64,000 nt of DNA from Nocardioides houyundeii (GCF_002865585.1 NZ_CP025581.1:1178001-1242000), one strand, 5' to 3'; counted from the stretch's first letter, positions 16,613 to 26,657 are shown. Translations and numbers: made by a program. The notes: a model not told the origin generated them from the sequence alone.

Positions 16613-16646
16613 GCGTCCTCTGGTCGGCCGCCCCCGCCGTACGCCG

Positions 16647-16652
16647 TACCGT
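16647..16652 (+). promoter_or_regulatory. -10 box TACCGT of the acetyltransferase gene
   Basis: TACCGT lies exactly seven bases before the ATG at 16660, which is why I chose that start over the GTG at 16651, which overlaps the box. Confidence 0.5.
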
Positions 16653-16659
16653 GAGCGCC

Positions 16660-17232
16660 ATGAGCAACGACCTCCCCGACCTGCGGACCATGCGTGAGCG
16701 GATGCTCGCCGGCCAGCCGTACGTGACCGACAGCGAGATCGCCGCGATGACTGCCGCGGCGCAGCAGCGGATGGCTGCCTACAACGCGTGCGACCCGACC
16801 GATGCGGCGGGCCGGCGAGGCCTGCTGGAGGAGCTGCTCGGCGAGGTGGGGGAGGAGGTGGAGGTGCGCTCCCCGGTGTACGTCGACCACGGCGACCGGA
16901 TCAGCATCGGGCCCCGCACCTTCGTCAACTTCGGCCTGACCGCCCTGGACGTCGCCCCGATCACCATCGGGGCCGACGTGCAGATCGGTCCGCACGTGCA
17001 GCTGCTGACCCCCACGCACCCGCTGGACGCCCAGCAGCGCAAGGACAAGTGGGAGAGCGCGGCCCCGATCACCATCGGCGACAACGTGTGGCTGGGCGGG
17101 GGCGTCATCGTCTGTCCCGGCGTGACCATCGGCGACAACACGGTGGTCGGCGCCGGCGCCGTGGTGGTCAGCGACCTGCCGGCCGGGGTGCTGGCGGTGG
17201 GCCAGCCCGCGAAGGTGATCCGTCACCTCTGA
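16660..17232 (+). CDS. Maltose/galactoside O-acetyltransferase family protein
   Basis: This 190-residue left-handed beta-helix acetyltransferase belongs to the LacA/Maa/NodL group. The N-terminal Mac domain (TMRERMLAGQPYVTDSEI) is followed by hexapeptide repeats such as ITIGADVQIGPHVQ and ITIGDNVWLGGGVIVCPGV. The conserved catalytic His lies in TPTHPLDAQQR. Such enzymes move acetyl from acetyl-CoA to sugar hydroxyls. Length is typical and the protein appears complete. The true acceptor sugar cannot be told from sequence. Confidence 0.9.
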   Translation: MSNDLPDLRTMRERMLAGQPYVTDSEIAAMTAAAQQRMAAYNACDPTDAAGRRGLLEELLGEVGEEVEVRSPVYVDHGDRISIGPRTFVNFGLTALDVAPITIGADVQIGPHVQLLTPTHPLDAQQRKDKWESAAPITIGDNVWLGGGVIVCPGVTIGDNTVVGAGAVVVSDLPAGVLAVGQPAKVIRHL

Positions 17233-17341
17233 TCGACCCGGAGACTTCCCCAATTTTGGGCCCAATCCGTACTCCTCGCTGCCGTCGAACCACTCGCGTA
17301 GGAGGGCGCATCGGGCGGCCCTCGACACAGGGAGGAACTCC

Positions 17342-17989
17342 ATGAAGATCCGTACCGTCGCAGCAACGCTGCTGACCACCGCACTGCTCGGAACCGTCGC
17401 CGCGGTGCCGGCCCAGGCCGCCCCGGGCGACCAGCCGCTCGGCAACCGGAGCCTGGCCGAGGTGCTCACCTCGGACGGCAACCAGTTCGACCGCAACGCC
17501 GGCGACTACGACATCCTCACCGAGGCCGTGCTCGCGGTCCTCGCCGCCAAGCCGGACAGCCCGGTCAGCGTCCTGGCCGACGGGGACGTCGCGCTGACGG
17601 CGTTCGTGCCCAACGACCTGTCCTTCCGGCTGCTCGCCAAGGACCTGACCCGCAAGTGGCAGTTCGGGTCCGAGAGCGACGTCTTCAACACCCTGGTGGA
17701 CGCCGTGGGCGTGGACGCCATCGAGCAGGTGCTGCTCTACCACGTGGTGCCCGGCGCCACGATCGACTCCGGAACGGCGCTGCGCTCCGACAACGCCGCG
17801 CTCACCACGGCTCAGGGTGCGTCCGTGACCGTCGACGTCGTGTTCCCCAGGTTCAAGATCGTCCGCCTCAAGGACAACGACCGCAACGACGTCGACCCGT
17901 TCCTCGACCCGACCGCGCTGGACATCAACAAGGGCAACAAGCAGATCGCGCACGGCATCTTCCTGGTGCTGCGCCCGCTCGACCTCTGA
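17342..17989 (+). CDS. Secreted fasciclin (FAS1) domain protein
   Basis: A Sec signal peptide (residues 1-27, MKIRTVAATLLTTALLGTVAAV and cleavage after AQA) precedes one FAS1 domain. Recognisable blocks are LTAFVPND (H1-type) and LLYHVVPGATI (H2-type YHVVPG). FAS1 domains mediate adhesion in cell walls and matrices. At 215 residues it is a single-domain secreted form. A good ribosome binding site (GGAGGAAC) precedes the ATG. The 109 bases upstream contain the short palindrome CCCAATTTTGGG. Confidence 0.9.
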   Translation: MKIRTVAATLLTTALLGTVAAVPAQAAPGDQPLGNRSLAEVLTSDGNQFDRNAGDYDILTEAVLAVLAAKPDSPVSVLADGDVALTAFVPNDLSFRLLAKDLTRKWQFGSESDVFNTLVDAVGVDAIEQVLLYHVVPGATIDSGTALRSDNAALTTAQGASVTVDVVFPRFKIVRLKDNDRNDVDPFLDPTALDINKGNKQIAHGIFLVLRPLDL

Positions 17990-18006
17990 GCGGGATGACA
18001 TGACGT

Positions 18007-18037
18007 CGAGGCCGGACCCTTCACGGGTCCGGCCTCG
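18007..18037. terminator. Intrinsic terminator after the fasciclin gene
   Basis: CGAGGCCGGACCC pairs perfectly over 13 bases with 18025-18037 around the loop TTCAC. It sits between the fasciclin gene and the convergent tRNA-Arg. Confidence 0.8.
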
Positions 18038-18063
18038 TCGTACGTCCCAGTGCGGGACAGGTG

Positions 18064-18137
18064 CGCCCCCGACAGGATTCGAACCTGTGACCGGCGGATT
18101 AGAAGGCCGCTGCTCTATCCAGCTGAGCTACGGAGGC
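18064..18137 (-). tRNA. tRNA-Arg (anticodon TCT)
   Basis: This is a 74-base cloverleaf. The acceptor GCCTCCG pairs with CGGGGGC (one G-U). The D arm is in TAGCTCAGCTGGATAGAGC, the anticodon loop is CTTCTAA, and the T arm contains GGTTCGAATCC. The discriminator is G and CCA is not encoded. Confidence 0.95.
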
Positions 18138-18286
18138 GGGGGGTCGGGGTTCCCATCGGAATAAACATCGGGATAACCCGACGGTCGTTCCATGAGCTTC
18201 CGGCCTTGGCCAGGAGTCTAGGGCAGCGTCGACCTGGCTGCCCGGGTTGCCGTGTGCGGCCCGCTTCCCGTTCCGCTGTCGCTCGA

Positions 18287-18292
18287 TACGCT
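18287..18292 (+). promoter_or_regulatory. -10 box TACGCT of the MDMPI-like gene
   Basis: TACGCT is seven bases before the ATG at 18300. Confidence 0.45.
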
Positions 18293-18299
18293 GACAGCC

Positions 18300-18958
18300 A
18301 TGAGTGCGGCTGGTCCCGACGACGAACAGGTCTACGGCTTCGCCACGGCCAACCGACTTCTTGCGGCCGAGATGTTCGCCCACCTCGACGCCGAGCAGTG
18401 GCGTACGCCGAGCCTGTGCGCGGGGTGGACCGTCCGGGAGGTCGCCGCCCACCTGGTGCCCCCGAGGGCGGGTTCACGGTCGGCTTCCTGCTCCGCTCCC
18501 TGTGGAAGTACCGGCTCGACCTGGACCGGATGGTCGACGAGACGGCCCGGGAGGCGGCCCAGCGTCCGACCGAGGAGCTCGTCGAGCAGCTGCGCAGCAG
18601 GGCGAGCAGTCGGCTCAAGCCTCCGGTCGTCGGGGCGCTCGGCCCGATGACGGACACCTGCATCCACCTGCGTGACGCCGCCCGACCCCTCGGTCTCGAC
18701 GTCAACCCGGAGCCGGCGGCCTGGCGACTCGCGCTGGACTTCCTGGTCTCCAAGCCCGCCAGACGAGGACTGGTGCCGCCCGATCGCCTGGCTGGACTCC
18801 GCTTCCTGACCACCGACCAGGAGTGGACCCACGGGCAGGGAGCAGAGGTGCGCGGGAGCAGCGAGGCGATCGCGATGGCGCTCTCCGGGCGCTCGGCTGC
18901 CCTCCCCGACCTGACCGGTGCGGGGCTGCTCACCCTGTCCGGCAGGATCTCAGGGTGA
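18300..18958 (+). CDS. Maleylpyruvate isomerase (MDMPI) family protein, apparent frameshift
   Basis: The N-terminal frame (ATG 18300) holds the mycothiol-dependent DinB-like signature, with LLAAEMFAHLDAEQWRTPSL and CAGWTVREVAAHLV. After the CCCCC run at 18459-18463 the coding frame moves by one base and continues with EGGFTVGFLLRSLWKYRLDL to TGA at 18956-18958. Adding one C restores a single frame of 219 residues. Such proteins carry out thiol-transfer or isomerase chemistry with mycothiol or act as small-molecule modifiers; the substrate is unknown. Because the pattern recurs in other genes here, an assembly error is more likely than a true pseudogene. Confidence 0.7.
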
Positions 18959-19026
18959 TCGCCGGGCTGCGGGTAACCCCGGGCGCTGCTCCCGGCCTGT
19001 GACGGCGTACGCCGGGTGCGCTGCTC

Positions 19027-19815
19027 CTAGCCCCGCCGCCACCACCGACGGCTGGGTGCCGGCTCGACCCGATGCCCGAGGGCGACTCGCAAGGCCCGCA
19101 GGGTGGCGGTGTCGCCCTCGATCTGAGGGCTGGTGCCGCGGTATCCCTCGAGCCACCGCAGCAGCGAGTCGGAGTCGTCGGCCAGCGTGAGCGCCACGGG
19201 TCCCGGCGAACCGGGGGCGATGGCGCCCACCTCCCGGTCCTCGCTGAACCGCACCCACCACGACCGTCCGGTGTCCGCGGCCACGAGGTGAGCGGGCGCG
19301 GGGTGCCAGACGACGTCGGCGCCGGGCTCGCTCCAGTGCGCCAGGGCCCGGTCGACGCAGTCCGACGCTACGTCGGGGTGCAGGGGCGGCGCGGCAGTGC
19401 CGCGAGCTTCGTTGGTCGCGCAAGCCACGCTGATCGCCTCGTGGGCCAGCAGGCGCGCCACGTCGTGAGACGTTCCCGGCCGGCCGAAGTAGTCGAGCTC
19501 CAGGTCCGGCCCGGAGTCCACGAGCAGCCGGACCAGCTGGTCGCGCTGCCGATCGATCGAGGCCAGCACGTCGCCGTACGCCGTCGGCGGCGGGCCCCCT
19601 TCGTAGGCGCGCCAGTCGGTCTCGGGGTGGGCGAGGAGCCACGCCCAGACCTGGAGCGTCGCCAGGTGCTCCCTCGCGTAGCCGAGCGCCTCCGCACCGT
19701 TCGGAGGCACGGAGGCGCCGGGCTCCAGCGCACCCAGGACGTCCAGCGCGGCGCGTCCGTGGAGGTCGAGCAGCTGGAGGTACTGCGCGTGCGGGAGGGG
19801 GTGGGTCGAGGTCAC
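19027..19815 (-). CDS. DinB/maleylpyruvate-isomerase-like hypothetical protein
   Basis: This 262-residue soluble protein begins with helices reminiscent of mycothiol-dependent DinB-fold enzymes (LQLLDLHGRAALDVLGALEP, VWAWLLAHPE). Metal-ligand-like histidines appear in LLAHEAIS and elsewhere. A mixed C-terminal domain contains VRFSEDREVGAIAPG. Related actinobacterial proteins are usually annotated as maleylpyruvate isomerase N-terminal proteins. The start is ATG at 19815; the stop lies only 68 bases from the preceding convergent gene. Function is otherwise unassigned. Confidence 0.6.
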   Translation of the reverse strand: MTSTHPLPHAQYLQLLDLHGRAALDVLGALEPGASVPPNGAEALGYAREHLATLQVWAWLLAHPETDWRAYEGGPPPTAYGDVLASIDRQRDQLVRLLVDSGPDLELDYFGRPGTSHDVARLLAHEAISVACATNEARGTAAPPLHPDVASDCVDRALAHWSEPGADVVWHPAPAHLVAADTGRSWWVRFSEDREVGAIAPGSPGPVALTLADDSDSLLRWLEGYRGTSPQIEGDTATLRALRVALGHRVEPAPSRRWWRRG

Positions 19816-19847
19816 GCGATGACCCTAGGCGAACCGGGGGCACGGAC

Positions 19848-21401
19848 TCAGCGCCACCAGTCGGCGGGGATCGGCGGCGTGTGAGCGGGAAGCAGGCGAG
19901 CGTCGACCTCCTGCTCGTAGGCGTAGGCGTAGCCGAGCAGCCGCGGCTCGGTGAACGCCTCGGCGAGGAACGCCAGGCCTGCTGACGTCCCGTCGGTCGC
20001 GACGCCCCCTTGGACCAGCACGTCCGGGTAGCCGGAGAACGCGGACAGGTCGCTGCCCCCGTCGGTCGGACGGACCAGTGCGTCGAGGTCGTTCTCGCGA
20101 AGAAGCGCGTCGAGCGCCGACCGCATCTGCGCCGGAGCCTCCGCGGCGGCCTTCACGTACGCCGGGTCGTCCTTGCCACCACGCTGCGCCTCGCTTGCGA
20201 GGCGGGTCAGGACCTCCGGAGCCATCCCGAACCCCGGCTGGGAGCTGGCCTCGTAGACCTCCTGGTGGGAGGAGACGGAGGCACCGGGTCGGAACGCCGC
20301 CAGGTACTCGCCCAGCTCGGTCCTGAACTCGGTCTCGGAGATAAGCGCGTAGGAGCTGGCACGCAACGCAAGGGCGTCGGCCGGCACCTCGAGATCGTCG
20401 ACGACCGTGGCGCCCAAGCGACGCATGGTCCGCACGGCCGCGTCCATCATGGGATCGGTGGCGTCGGTGACGTAGTTGCGCAGGACTCCGATGCGCGCGC
20501 CCCGGAAGGCGTTCTTGCGCAGCGACGAGGTGTAGTCGCGGGGAATCCTTCCGCGGCTCGCCCTGGTGGCCGGGTCGCCGGGGTCGTAGCCGGCCAAGGT
20601 GTTGAGCACGAGCGCGCTGTCGGTGACGGTGCGGGTCATGGGACCTGCCGCGTCGAAGGTCGAGGAGAACGGCACGATGCCCGCGCGGCTGACCAGTCCC
20701 TTGGTCGGACGCACCCCCGCGAGCGACTCGGCGTTGACCGGTCCCCTGATCGAGCCCAGGGTGTCGCTTCCGATCGAGAGCACGGCGAAGTTGGCCGCGA
20801 TCGCAGCCGCCGGCCCGCCGGACGACCCGGAGGGGGAGCGGGACAAGTCGTACGGGTTGAGGGTCTGTCCTCCAGCTGAGCTGTACCCCGCCCGGCCTCC
20901 GTGGGCCCACTCGTCCAGGTTGCCCTTGCCGAGGATGAGGGCACCGTCCTCGCGGAACTTGCGCGCGATCGTCGAGTCCCGGGCTGGTAGGGGGGAGAGG
21001 AGAGTCTTGGACCCCGCCGTGGTCGGCATGTCCTTGGTGTCGATGTTGTCCTTGAGGATCACCGGGATGCAGTGCAGCGGTCCCACCTTGCCCCTGGACT
21101 TGCGGTACTTGACGTCGAGGGCCCGCGCCTGCGCCTTGGCGTCCACCGCCACCGTGATGAGCGAGTTGATCGCGGGCCCTTGGTTCTCGTACGCCTGGAT
21201 CCGCGTCAGGTAGCCGTCGACGAGCTGGGAGCACGTCAGGCTGCCCGACTTGAACGCCTGGTGGATGGAGGCGACGGTCGCTTCCTCGAGGACGAAGGGC
21301 TTGGATCGCGGACCGTGGGCCGAGCCCACGGTCGGAGTCGCGACGAGGGCGGCAGTGGCCGTGACCACCACGGCATTGATCAGTCGTGTCCGAGACAGCA
21401 C
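19848..21401 (-). CDS. Secreted amidase (amidase signature family)
   Basis: This 517-residue enzyme is exported by an N-terminal signal peptide (TRLINAVVVTATAALVATPT, cleaved near GSAHG). The amidase-signature triad is visible: the Lys in CIPVILKDNIDT, the cis-Ser in the SGSSGGPAAAIAAN region and the nucleophile Ser in GSDTLGSIRGP. It should hydrolyse amides outside the cell; the substrate is unknown. The GTG at 21401 is preceded by GAGGAG, which decides this start over longer upstream frames. The gene ends 33 bases before the next minus-strand gene's start region. Confidence 0.87.
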   Translation of the reverse strand: MLSRTRLINAVVVTATAALVATPTVGSAHGPRSKPFVLEEATVASIHQAFKSGSLTCSQLVDGYLTRIQAYENQGPAINSLITVAVDAKAQARALDVKYRKSRGKVGPLHCIPVILKDNIDTKDMPTTAGSKTLLSPLPARDSTIARKFREDGALILGKGNLDEWAHGGRAGYSSAGGQTLNPYDLSRSPSGSSGGPAAAIAANFAVLSIGSDTLGSIRGPVNAESLAGVRPTKGLVSRAGIVPFSSTFDAAGPMTRTVTDSALVLNTLAGYDPGDPATRASRGRIPRDYTSSLRKNAFRGARIGVLRNYVTDATDPMMDAAVRTMRRLGATVVDDLEVPADALALRASSYALISETEFRTELGEYLAAFRPGASVSSHQEVYEASSQPGFGMAPEVLTRLASEAQRGGKDDPAYVKAAAEAPAQMRSALDALLRENDLDALVRPTDGGSDLSAFSGYPDVLVQGGVATDGTSAGLAFLAEAFTEPRLLGYAYAYEQEVDARLLPAHTPPIPADWWR

Positions 21402-21641
21402 GCTGAATCTCCTCAAGGGGCACGCCCCCGGCCATCGCCGAGAGCTGGAGCCGCTCACTGTGCCCGGGTGAGCCCCCTGGCTGGTGAGGTGCGCGTGACG
21501 TTCGTGTTGCGGGTGTGTTGCCCAGCGAGGCTCCGTAACCGATGCACGTCGAGACCCGCGGCGGTTGCTGGCCGGTGACGGTCTCCCGGGGGCAAGTCGC
21601 AGACCGCACAGCTCAGTCTGCGGATCGTCTGACTTTCGTGC

Positions 21642-22106
21642 GTGCCGACGCGTCACACCCGTGAGGCGCTGGGCACGGAGCCAGAACCCCGGGACATCTT
21701 CTACACGCCCGGCGTCTACGCCAGCGTCGGTCGAGACGGTGTGGCCCATCGCCAAGGGCGCGTCCCCGTCGAGCAGCGGGGCGGGTGGTCCCCGGACGGC
21801 AGGAGGTTCGTCTATGTCGGCCAGGAGGACGGCCGAAGCAGGCACAAGGAGGCCGCGCACGCGCTGTGGGCGAAGAACGTGGCGACCGGGCAGCTGCTCC
21901 GGCTCGGCCTCGCGGCGGACTCCTCCCCGAACGTCATCGGCTGGGAGTCGCCGACCGAGGTGCTCGTCTGGGTGCCGGCCGGCGACGACCCCGATGCTGG
22001 AGACAGCCGGGTGCCGCAGGCGCTGGTGCGCTGTGAGGTCTCGACCGGGGCGTGCGAGCGACCCGCGGACCCCCCGAGCAGGTTGGTCGACTACCCGATG
22101 TGGTGA
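21642..22106 (+). pseudogene. C-terminal fragment of a PD40/TolB-like beta-propeller protein
   Basis: The open frame (GTG 21642, 154 residues) contains a PD40-like blade, RGGWSPDGRRFVYVGQEDG, and another strand set, NVATGQLLRLGL and PTEVLVWVPAG. It ends PSRLVDYPMW. There is no signal peptide, and full-length relatives carry several more blades, so this looks like the tail of a larger gene whose front is missing. A complete small protein is possible but less likely. It lies between the divergent amidase promoter and a lipoprotein gene. Confidence 0.45.
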
Positions 22107-22225
22107 CGGGTGGCAGCGCTCTCGTCTGTTGGGCTCCACGTTTACCCGCCGCGGGTGCGGGCAGGATGCCTCCGCCCCGTCGGACTCGGCCGACACCCGC
22201 CCCGCCTGATCGGAGCACCCGTCCC

Positions 22226-24485
22226 ATGCCTCGTCGTAGCCGGCTGGCCATTGCCGCCGTCACCGTCCTCAGCCTCTCCGCCTGCACGCAAGGTTCCTCG
22301 GACGAACCCGAGGCCCAGAACGACAGCGTCGGGGACGTCAAGGCGGCGTGGCGCGAGATCGACACCACGGCAGCGGCGCCTGCGGAGCCGCGCGTGTCCG
22401 TCGGATCCTCGCTCGCCGGGTCCGGAGGTCTGTCCGCCCTGGTCGCCGGGCAGGTCGCCGCGCCGGATGCGCCTGCGGCAGCGACCGTGTGGCCAGCCGA
22501 CGGGGTCGGACCTCACACCGGGCAGGTCCTGGAGGTCGGCGAGGGCGATGCGTCCATCGGCGACCTCGCCGCGGTGGGGGAGACGACGTACGCCCTCGGA
22601 GGCCGTTGGTACGAGGGAAGGTCCGAGCCGTTCCTGCAGTCCTCCGCCGACCGCCAGACCTGGTCGCAGGTCGAGCTCCCCGGCGAGGTGAACGAGCGTG
22701 GCATCGTGCTGAGCGCCATCGCGGGGCAGCCCGAGGGCGGCGTGGTCGCGGTCGGCATGGACGAGGACGAGTCGCCGATCGCGGTCCTCGTCGAGACCGG
22801 CGAGGTGGTGGACCTGCCGGCGCCGGCCGAGGGGAGGCTTGCCGGGATCATCGAGGCGGAGGCCTCCGACCGTGGCCTCGTCGTGCTGACCGCGGTCGAG
22901 CGCGAGGACGGGGGAGGGGAGACCCAGGCGCTGGTCTCCGTCGACGGTGGAGCCACCTGGTCGACGTCGAAGGCGCTGCCCGGCACCGAGGCCGTCCTCA
23001 ACGGGATGGTGGCGGTGAAGAACGGGTTCGTGGCCACCGGCTACTCCCTCAACGGGGGGAGTACCTGCCCGCTGCCTGGTTCTCCAAGGACGGGACCTCG
23101 TGGAAGACCGAGGCGCTGCCCGCCTTCCCTGGCCACCACGCGGGCTGGGCGAGCTGGGTGAACGCGCCCAGCGCGGGCGGCGGCACCGTGTTCGCCGCCC
23201 TGAGCGACGAGGAGAAGCTCTTCTCGGTCGTGCTCCGGCGCTCGCCCGCCGGGCGGTGGTCGCGGTTCGGCGACCTGCCGTCGTGGCGCACCCCAGGGGG
23301 CTCGCCACTGGTCGTGGCGGACGGACGCGAGGTCGTGGCCGTGCGCTCGTGGAACGGGCTCCTGCAGAGCGGCAAGCTCAGCGCGAAGGGAGCCTGGAGC
23401 ACCCTGGGGGAGACCGGCGCCCTGCCCAAGGTCGACGGCTGGGAGACCATCGCCCAGCTGGGCGAGGAGACGGCGCTGGTCGGATCCCGCTCCGAGGTCG
23501 AGCTCTCCTCCGGCGACGGGTGGACGAGGACCACGAGCCTGACCCCGTTCTCGCTGGCAGACGACGTCCTGGAGTCCGCTGACTGGCAGCCGGCCCAGGT
23601 CGCGGGCACCTCGGGCATGGCGGCGGTCACCGACGAGGAGGGCAACGCGTTCGTCGCGTCGGAGCAGATCAGGCCCTCCGACGTCTCCGGGGTGGTCGAC
23701 GAGTCCGACGTCACCGGCTGGTTCCGCGCTGCCGGGGCGAAGAAGTGGAAGCCCGCGCGCGGGCTGGCCGGTCCTCGCACGGAGTTCCTCGGCGAGGCGA
23801 GCATCCACGACGGCGAGTGGGTCGTGACCGGTGTCGACCGGGCCAGCTTCGTCGCCAGCGACCACAGCTACGGCGCACTGTGGACGTCGCGGAACGGGGT
23901 GTCGTGGAAGCGCGCCAAGGGTCCCTTCGACGTGGACCGCTCCAGCGACTCCTGGTTGAACGGCACCTGTGTGCTGCCCGGCGGCGACCTGGTGGCCGTC
24001 GGCGGGGTCGAGGACCCGACCAAGGGCGTCCGGCCGGTGGCCTTCCGCCGCGGTGAGGGCGGCTGGAAGCGGCTCGACATCCAGGGTCTGGGTGCAGGAG
24101 TCACCGGACTCGACTCATGCGCCGGCACCGACGACGTGGTGCTCTTCCAGGGCACCGCAGCCGGTCGGGACGCCACCTGGTCCACCACCGACGGCGAGGA
24201 GTTCACGAGCGTCGAGATCGGCGGCACCGAGGACAACGTCGGCACCATCGTGTCGATGGACCAGGGCTTCGCCGCCCCGGCGGGGTGTACGGCGGCCAGC
24301 AGGCGCGGGCCGTGGTGTGGCTCTCGGCCGACGGCGTGGAGTGGAGCTCCGTCGACGTCCCGGTCAGTCGGCCCATGGCCGCCACCTCGGTCCTGGCCAA
24401 CGAGTCCGGCCTCGTGGTGGGGCTCGAGAGTCAGAACGGTCCAGCTGTGGCAGTCCTGGAGAACGTCGAGGAGCTGCTGCAGTAG
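22226..24485 (+). CDS. Large lipoprotein with beta-propeller (BNR/sialidase-like) repeats, two apparent frameshifts
   Basis: ATG at 22226 starts a lipoprotein signal peptide with lipobox LSACTQ. The mature protein contains repeated blades with motifs such as SVDGGATWSTSK, FSKDGTSWKTE, TSRNGVSWKRAKG and LSADGVEWSSVDV, typical of BNR/YCF48-like propellers. The frame breaks at GGGGGG (23054-23059) and again at GGGG (24282-24285); adding one G at each site gives a single frame of 753 residues. It is likely surface-anchored. Ligand and role are unknown. Both breaks fit the single-base-loss pattern seen elsewhere in the window. Confidence 0.72.
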
Positions 24486-24510
24486 TGGGCGACGCCGCGA
24501 GCTGGCGGGC

Positions 24511-25071
24511 TCAACGCTCCCGGTCGGGCGGTAGCCGCAGGGCGGTGAGCGTGGTGGCCAGCATCTCGTAGTGCCCGACCAGCAGCAGCACCTCCAGGCA
24601 GGTGCGTTCGTCCAGCTCGGCACGCAGCCGGGTCCACGTGGCGTCGCACAGGTCCCGGTCGTGGTGCAGCTCGTCGGTGACGGTGAGCAGCAGTCGCTCG
24701 CGCCCGGTCCAGCCCTCGGCCTCCGGCCCGGCGACGACCCGCTCGAGCTCGACGGGGCCGATCCCGGCACGCGCGCCGAGCCGGGCGTGGTGGGTGAACT
24801 CGTAGTCGCAGCCGGTCAGCGTCGCCACCCGCAGGATCACCAGCTCGGTCTCGCGGCGCGGTAGGCGACCGCCGGGCATCAGCCGACCCGCGAAGTGCAG
24901 CCATCCCCAGAAGAGCCGTCGGTTGCGACCGAGGGTGAGGAAGAGTGCCGGCGGCTCGGTGCCGGCGACCCGGCCCGCTATCCGGGCGAACCCGGTGACC
25001 ACCGGTCCGACCTCGCGCCAGCCGCCCGGGGCGACGCGCGGCCGCCGGTCGGTGGGGCTGCTCGGAAGCAT
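24511..25071 (-). CDS. Carboxymuconolactone decarboxylase (CMD) family protein
   Basis: This 186-residue protein has the CMD/AhpD-like helical fold, with RRETELVILRVATLTGCDYE followed by FTHHARLGARAG. Only one cysteine is present where AhpD has CxxC, and a His pair follows, so it is a CMD-type rather than a peroxidase-type member. It sits directly after a short-chain dehydrogenase gene (3-base gap), so the two are probably cotranscribed and act on a shared substrate. Confidence 0.85.
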   Translation of the reverse strand: MLPSSPTDRRPRVAPGGWREVGPVVTGFARIAGRVAGTEPPALFLTLGRNRRLFWGWLHFAGRLMPGGRLPRRETELVILRVATLTGCDYEFTHHARLGARAGIGPVELERVVAGPEAEGWTGRERLLLTVTDELHHDRDLCDATWTRLRAELDERTCLEVLLLVGHYEMLATTLTALRLPPDRER

Positions 25072-25074
25072 CGC

Positions 25075-25965
25075 TCACGCCTCCCGCGGACGGCGGGCAC
25101 GGCCGACCTCGGGCAGCGCGCGGTTGGCCCCGGCGCTCATCGCCTTCATCGCCAGCAGGTAGCCGGGCGGGAAGAGGCGCTGCACCAGGTGGATGAACCG
25201 GATGTCGGGGGAGGTGTAGACCCAGTAGCGGTTGCGACGTACGCCGGTCAGGATCGACTCCGCGGCCTGCTCGGCGGTGACGGCCCGGGCCCGGAACCTG
25301 TGGTGCAGCCGCTCGAACCTCTCGCTCGCCTTGTCCACCCCGGCGATGGTGACGGTCTCGGTGAGCGGCGTCGCGACCCCGCCGGGGCAGACCAGGCTGA
25401 CGCCGATGCCGTGCCGGGCCAGGTCGAAGCGCAGCACCTCCGAGACGCCCCGCAGCCCGAACTTGCTCGCGCTGTACGCCGCGTGCCAGGGCATCCCGAT
25501 GATCCCCGCGGCCGAGGACACGTTGACCAGGTGCCCGCCGCGACCGGCCTCGATCATCGGCGGCACCAGGGTCTCGATGACGTGGACCGGACCCATCAGG
25601 TTGACCTCGACCAGCCGCCGCCAGTGCTGGTGCTCCAGGCTCTGCACGGTGCCCCAGGTCGAGATGCCGGCGATGTTCATCACCACGTCCATGGTGCCTG
25701 AGGTCGCGGTCACCTCGCCCGCCAGCCCGCGCACGGCGTCATAGTCGGCGATGTCCGCGGCAGCGGCGTGCGCGACCGTGCCGCCAGCGGCGCGGATCTC
25801 CTCGGCGGTCCGGTGCAGGCCAGCGGCATCCACGTCGGTCAGGTGGAGCACCGCACCCTGGGCCGCGGCGGCCCGGGCCGTGGCCCGCCCGATGCCGCTG
25901 GCGCCGCCGGTGATGAACACCTTGCGGTTGTCGAGGTCACGCAGGCGGCGTGTTCTGAGTCCCAT
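25075..25965 (-). CDS. SDR family NAD(P)-dependent oxidoreductase
   Basis: This is a 296-residue classical short-chain dehydrogenase. The cofactor motif is FITGGASGIGRATA (about residues 17-30), the stabilising NIAG is near 99, the catalytic Ser is in VNVSSAAG and the Tyr-Lys pair is YSASK (about 163-167). An extended C-terminal region (IRFIHLVQRLFPPGYLLAMKAMS) suggests membrane association as in sterol- or lipid-acting SDRs. The downstream CMD gene begins after three bases. Confidence 0.9.
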   Translation of the reverse strand: MGLRTRRLRDLDNRKVFITGGASGIGRATARAAAAQGAVLHLTDVDAAGLHRTAEEIRAAGGTVAHAAAADIADYDAVRGLAGEVTATSGTMDVVMNIAGISTWGTVQSLEHQHWRRLVEVNLMGPVHVIETLVPPMIEAGRGGHLVNVSSAAGIIGMPWHAAYSASKFGLRGVSEVLRFDLARHGIGVSLVCPGGVATPLTETVTIAGVDKASERFERLHHRFRARAVTAEQAAESILTGVRRNRYWVYTSPDIRFIHLVQRLFPPGYLLAMKAMSAGANRALPEVGRARRPREA

Positions 25966-26138
25966 CGTCGGAGTCTGGCAGAGCCGGCAGCACGGTGGTC
26001 CCGGCGCGCGGGCCGGGGCCAGGGCGGCTGGGCTGGTCTTCGGCGTACCCGCAACTGATGAACTTTTCTCTCACATCGAGCGGCGGCCACTAACGTCGGA
26101 GGACGGCTCGGGACGGGGGTGTTCGGAGGGACGCGCTG

Positions 26139-26657
26139 ATGACGGACGAGACACTGTTCGCCCCGCGGGGGCGACGGCTGATGCTCGGGCTGCTCCTCGC
26201 CCTGGTGTTTGCCTGCGTGTGGGTGTGGGTCTCCAACGATCGCGAGACCAGCCGGTTCGACCAGGCCATGAGCCGGTTCGAGGCACCGCGCGAGTGGACC
26301 GTGGTCGCGCAGTCCCGCCAGCCGGCCCGCAAGGTGTGCCTGAGCGCAGGCGGCTGCCCCAGCGCCTGGACGCGCTGGACGGTGCCCGGCCCGGTGGCGC
26401 CCCTGGACCTGGACGCGCTCCTGGACCGGGCCGGATGGGACATGAGCCTGGACGAGAACTGTCCCGGGAGCGGTGCGGTGAGGCTCGTGGGAGGCCTGAA
26501 CCCGCGCAACTGCGGCGCCCACGGCCAGGCGGACGGCTACCGGGCCACGGTCAGCCAGCACGTCCTGCCGGACAGCGGACTGGTCGAGGTGATCGTCCGC
26601 CTGGAGTCGCGGGACGGCCGGTCCTGGGTACCGAATCCGTTTAGTAGTTCCCAGTAG
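26139..26657 (+). CDS. Hypothetical protein with one N-terminal membrane anchor
   Basis: This 172-residue protein has one hydrophobic anchor (about 14-31, LMLGLLLALVFACVWVWV) and an external domain with four cysteines (KVCLSAGGCPSAW, ENCPGSG, RNCGAHG) that could form disulphides. A ribosome binding site, GGAGGGA, precedes the ATG. No family is recognised. Confidence 0.65.
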   Translation: MTDETLFAPRGRRLMLGLLLALVFACVWVWVSNDRETSRFDQAMSRFEAPREWTVVAQSRQPARKVCLSAGGCPSAWTRWTVPGPVAPLDLDALLDRAGWDMSLDENCPGSGAVRLVGGLNPRNCGAHGQADGYRATVSQHVLPDSGLVEVIVRLESRDGRSWVPNPFSSSQ

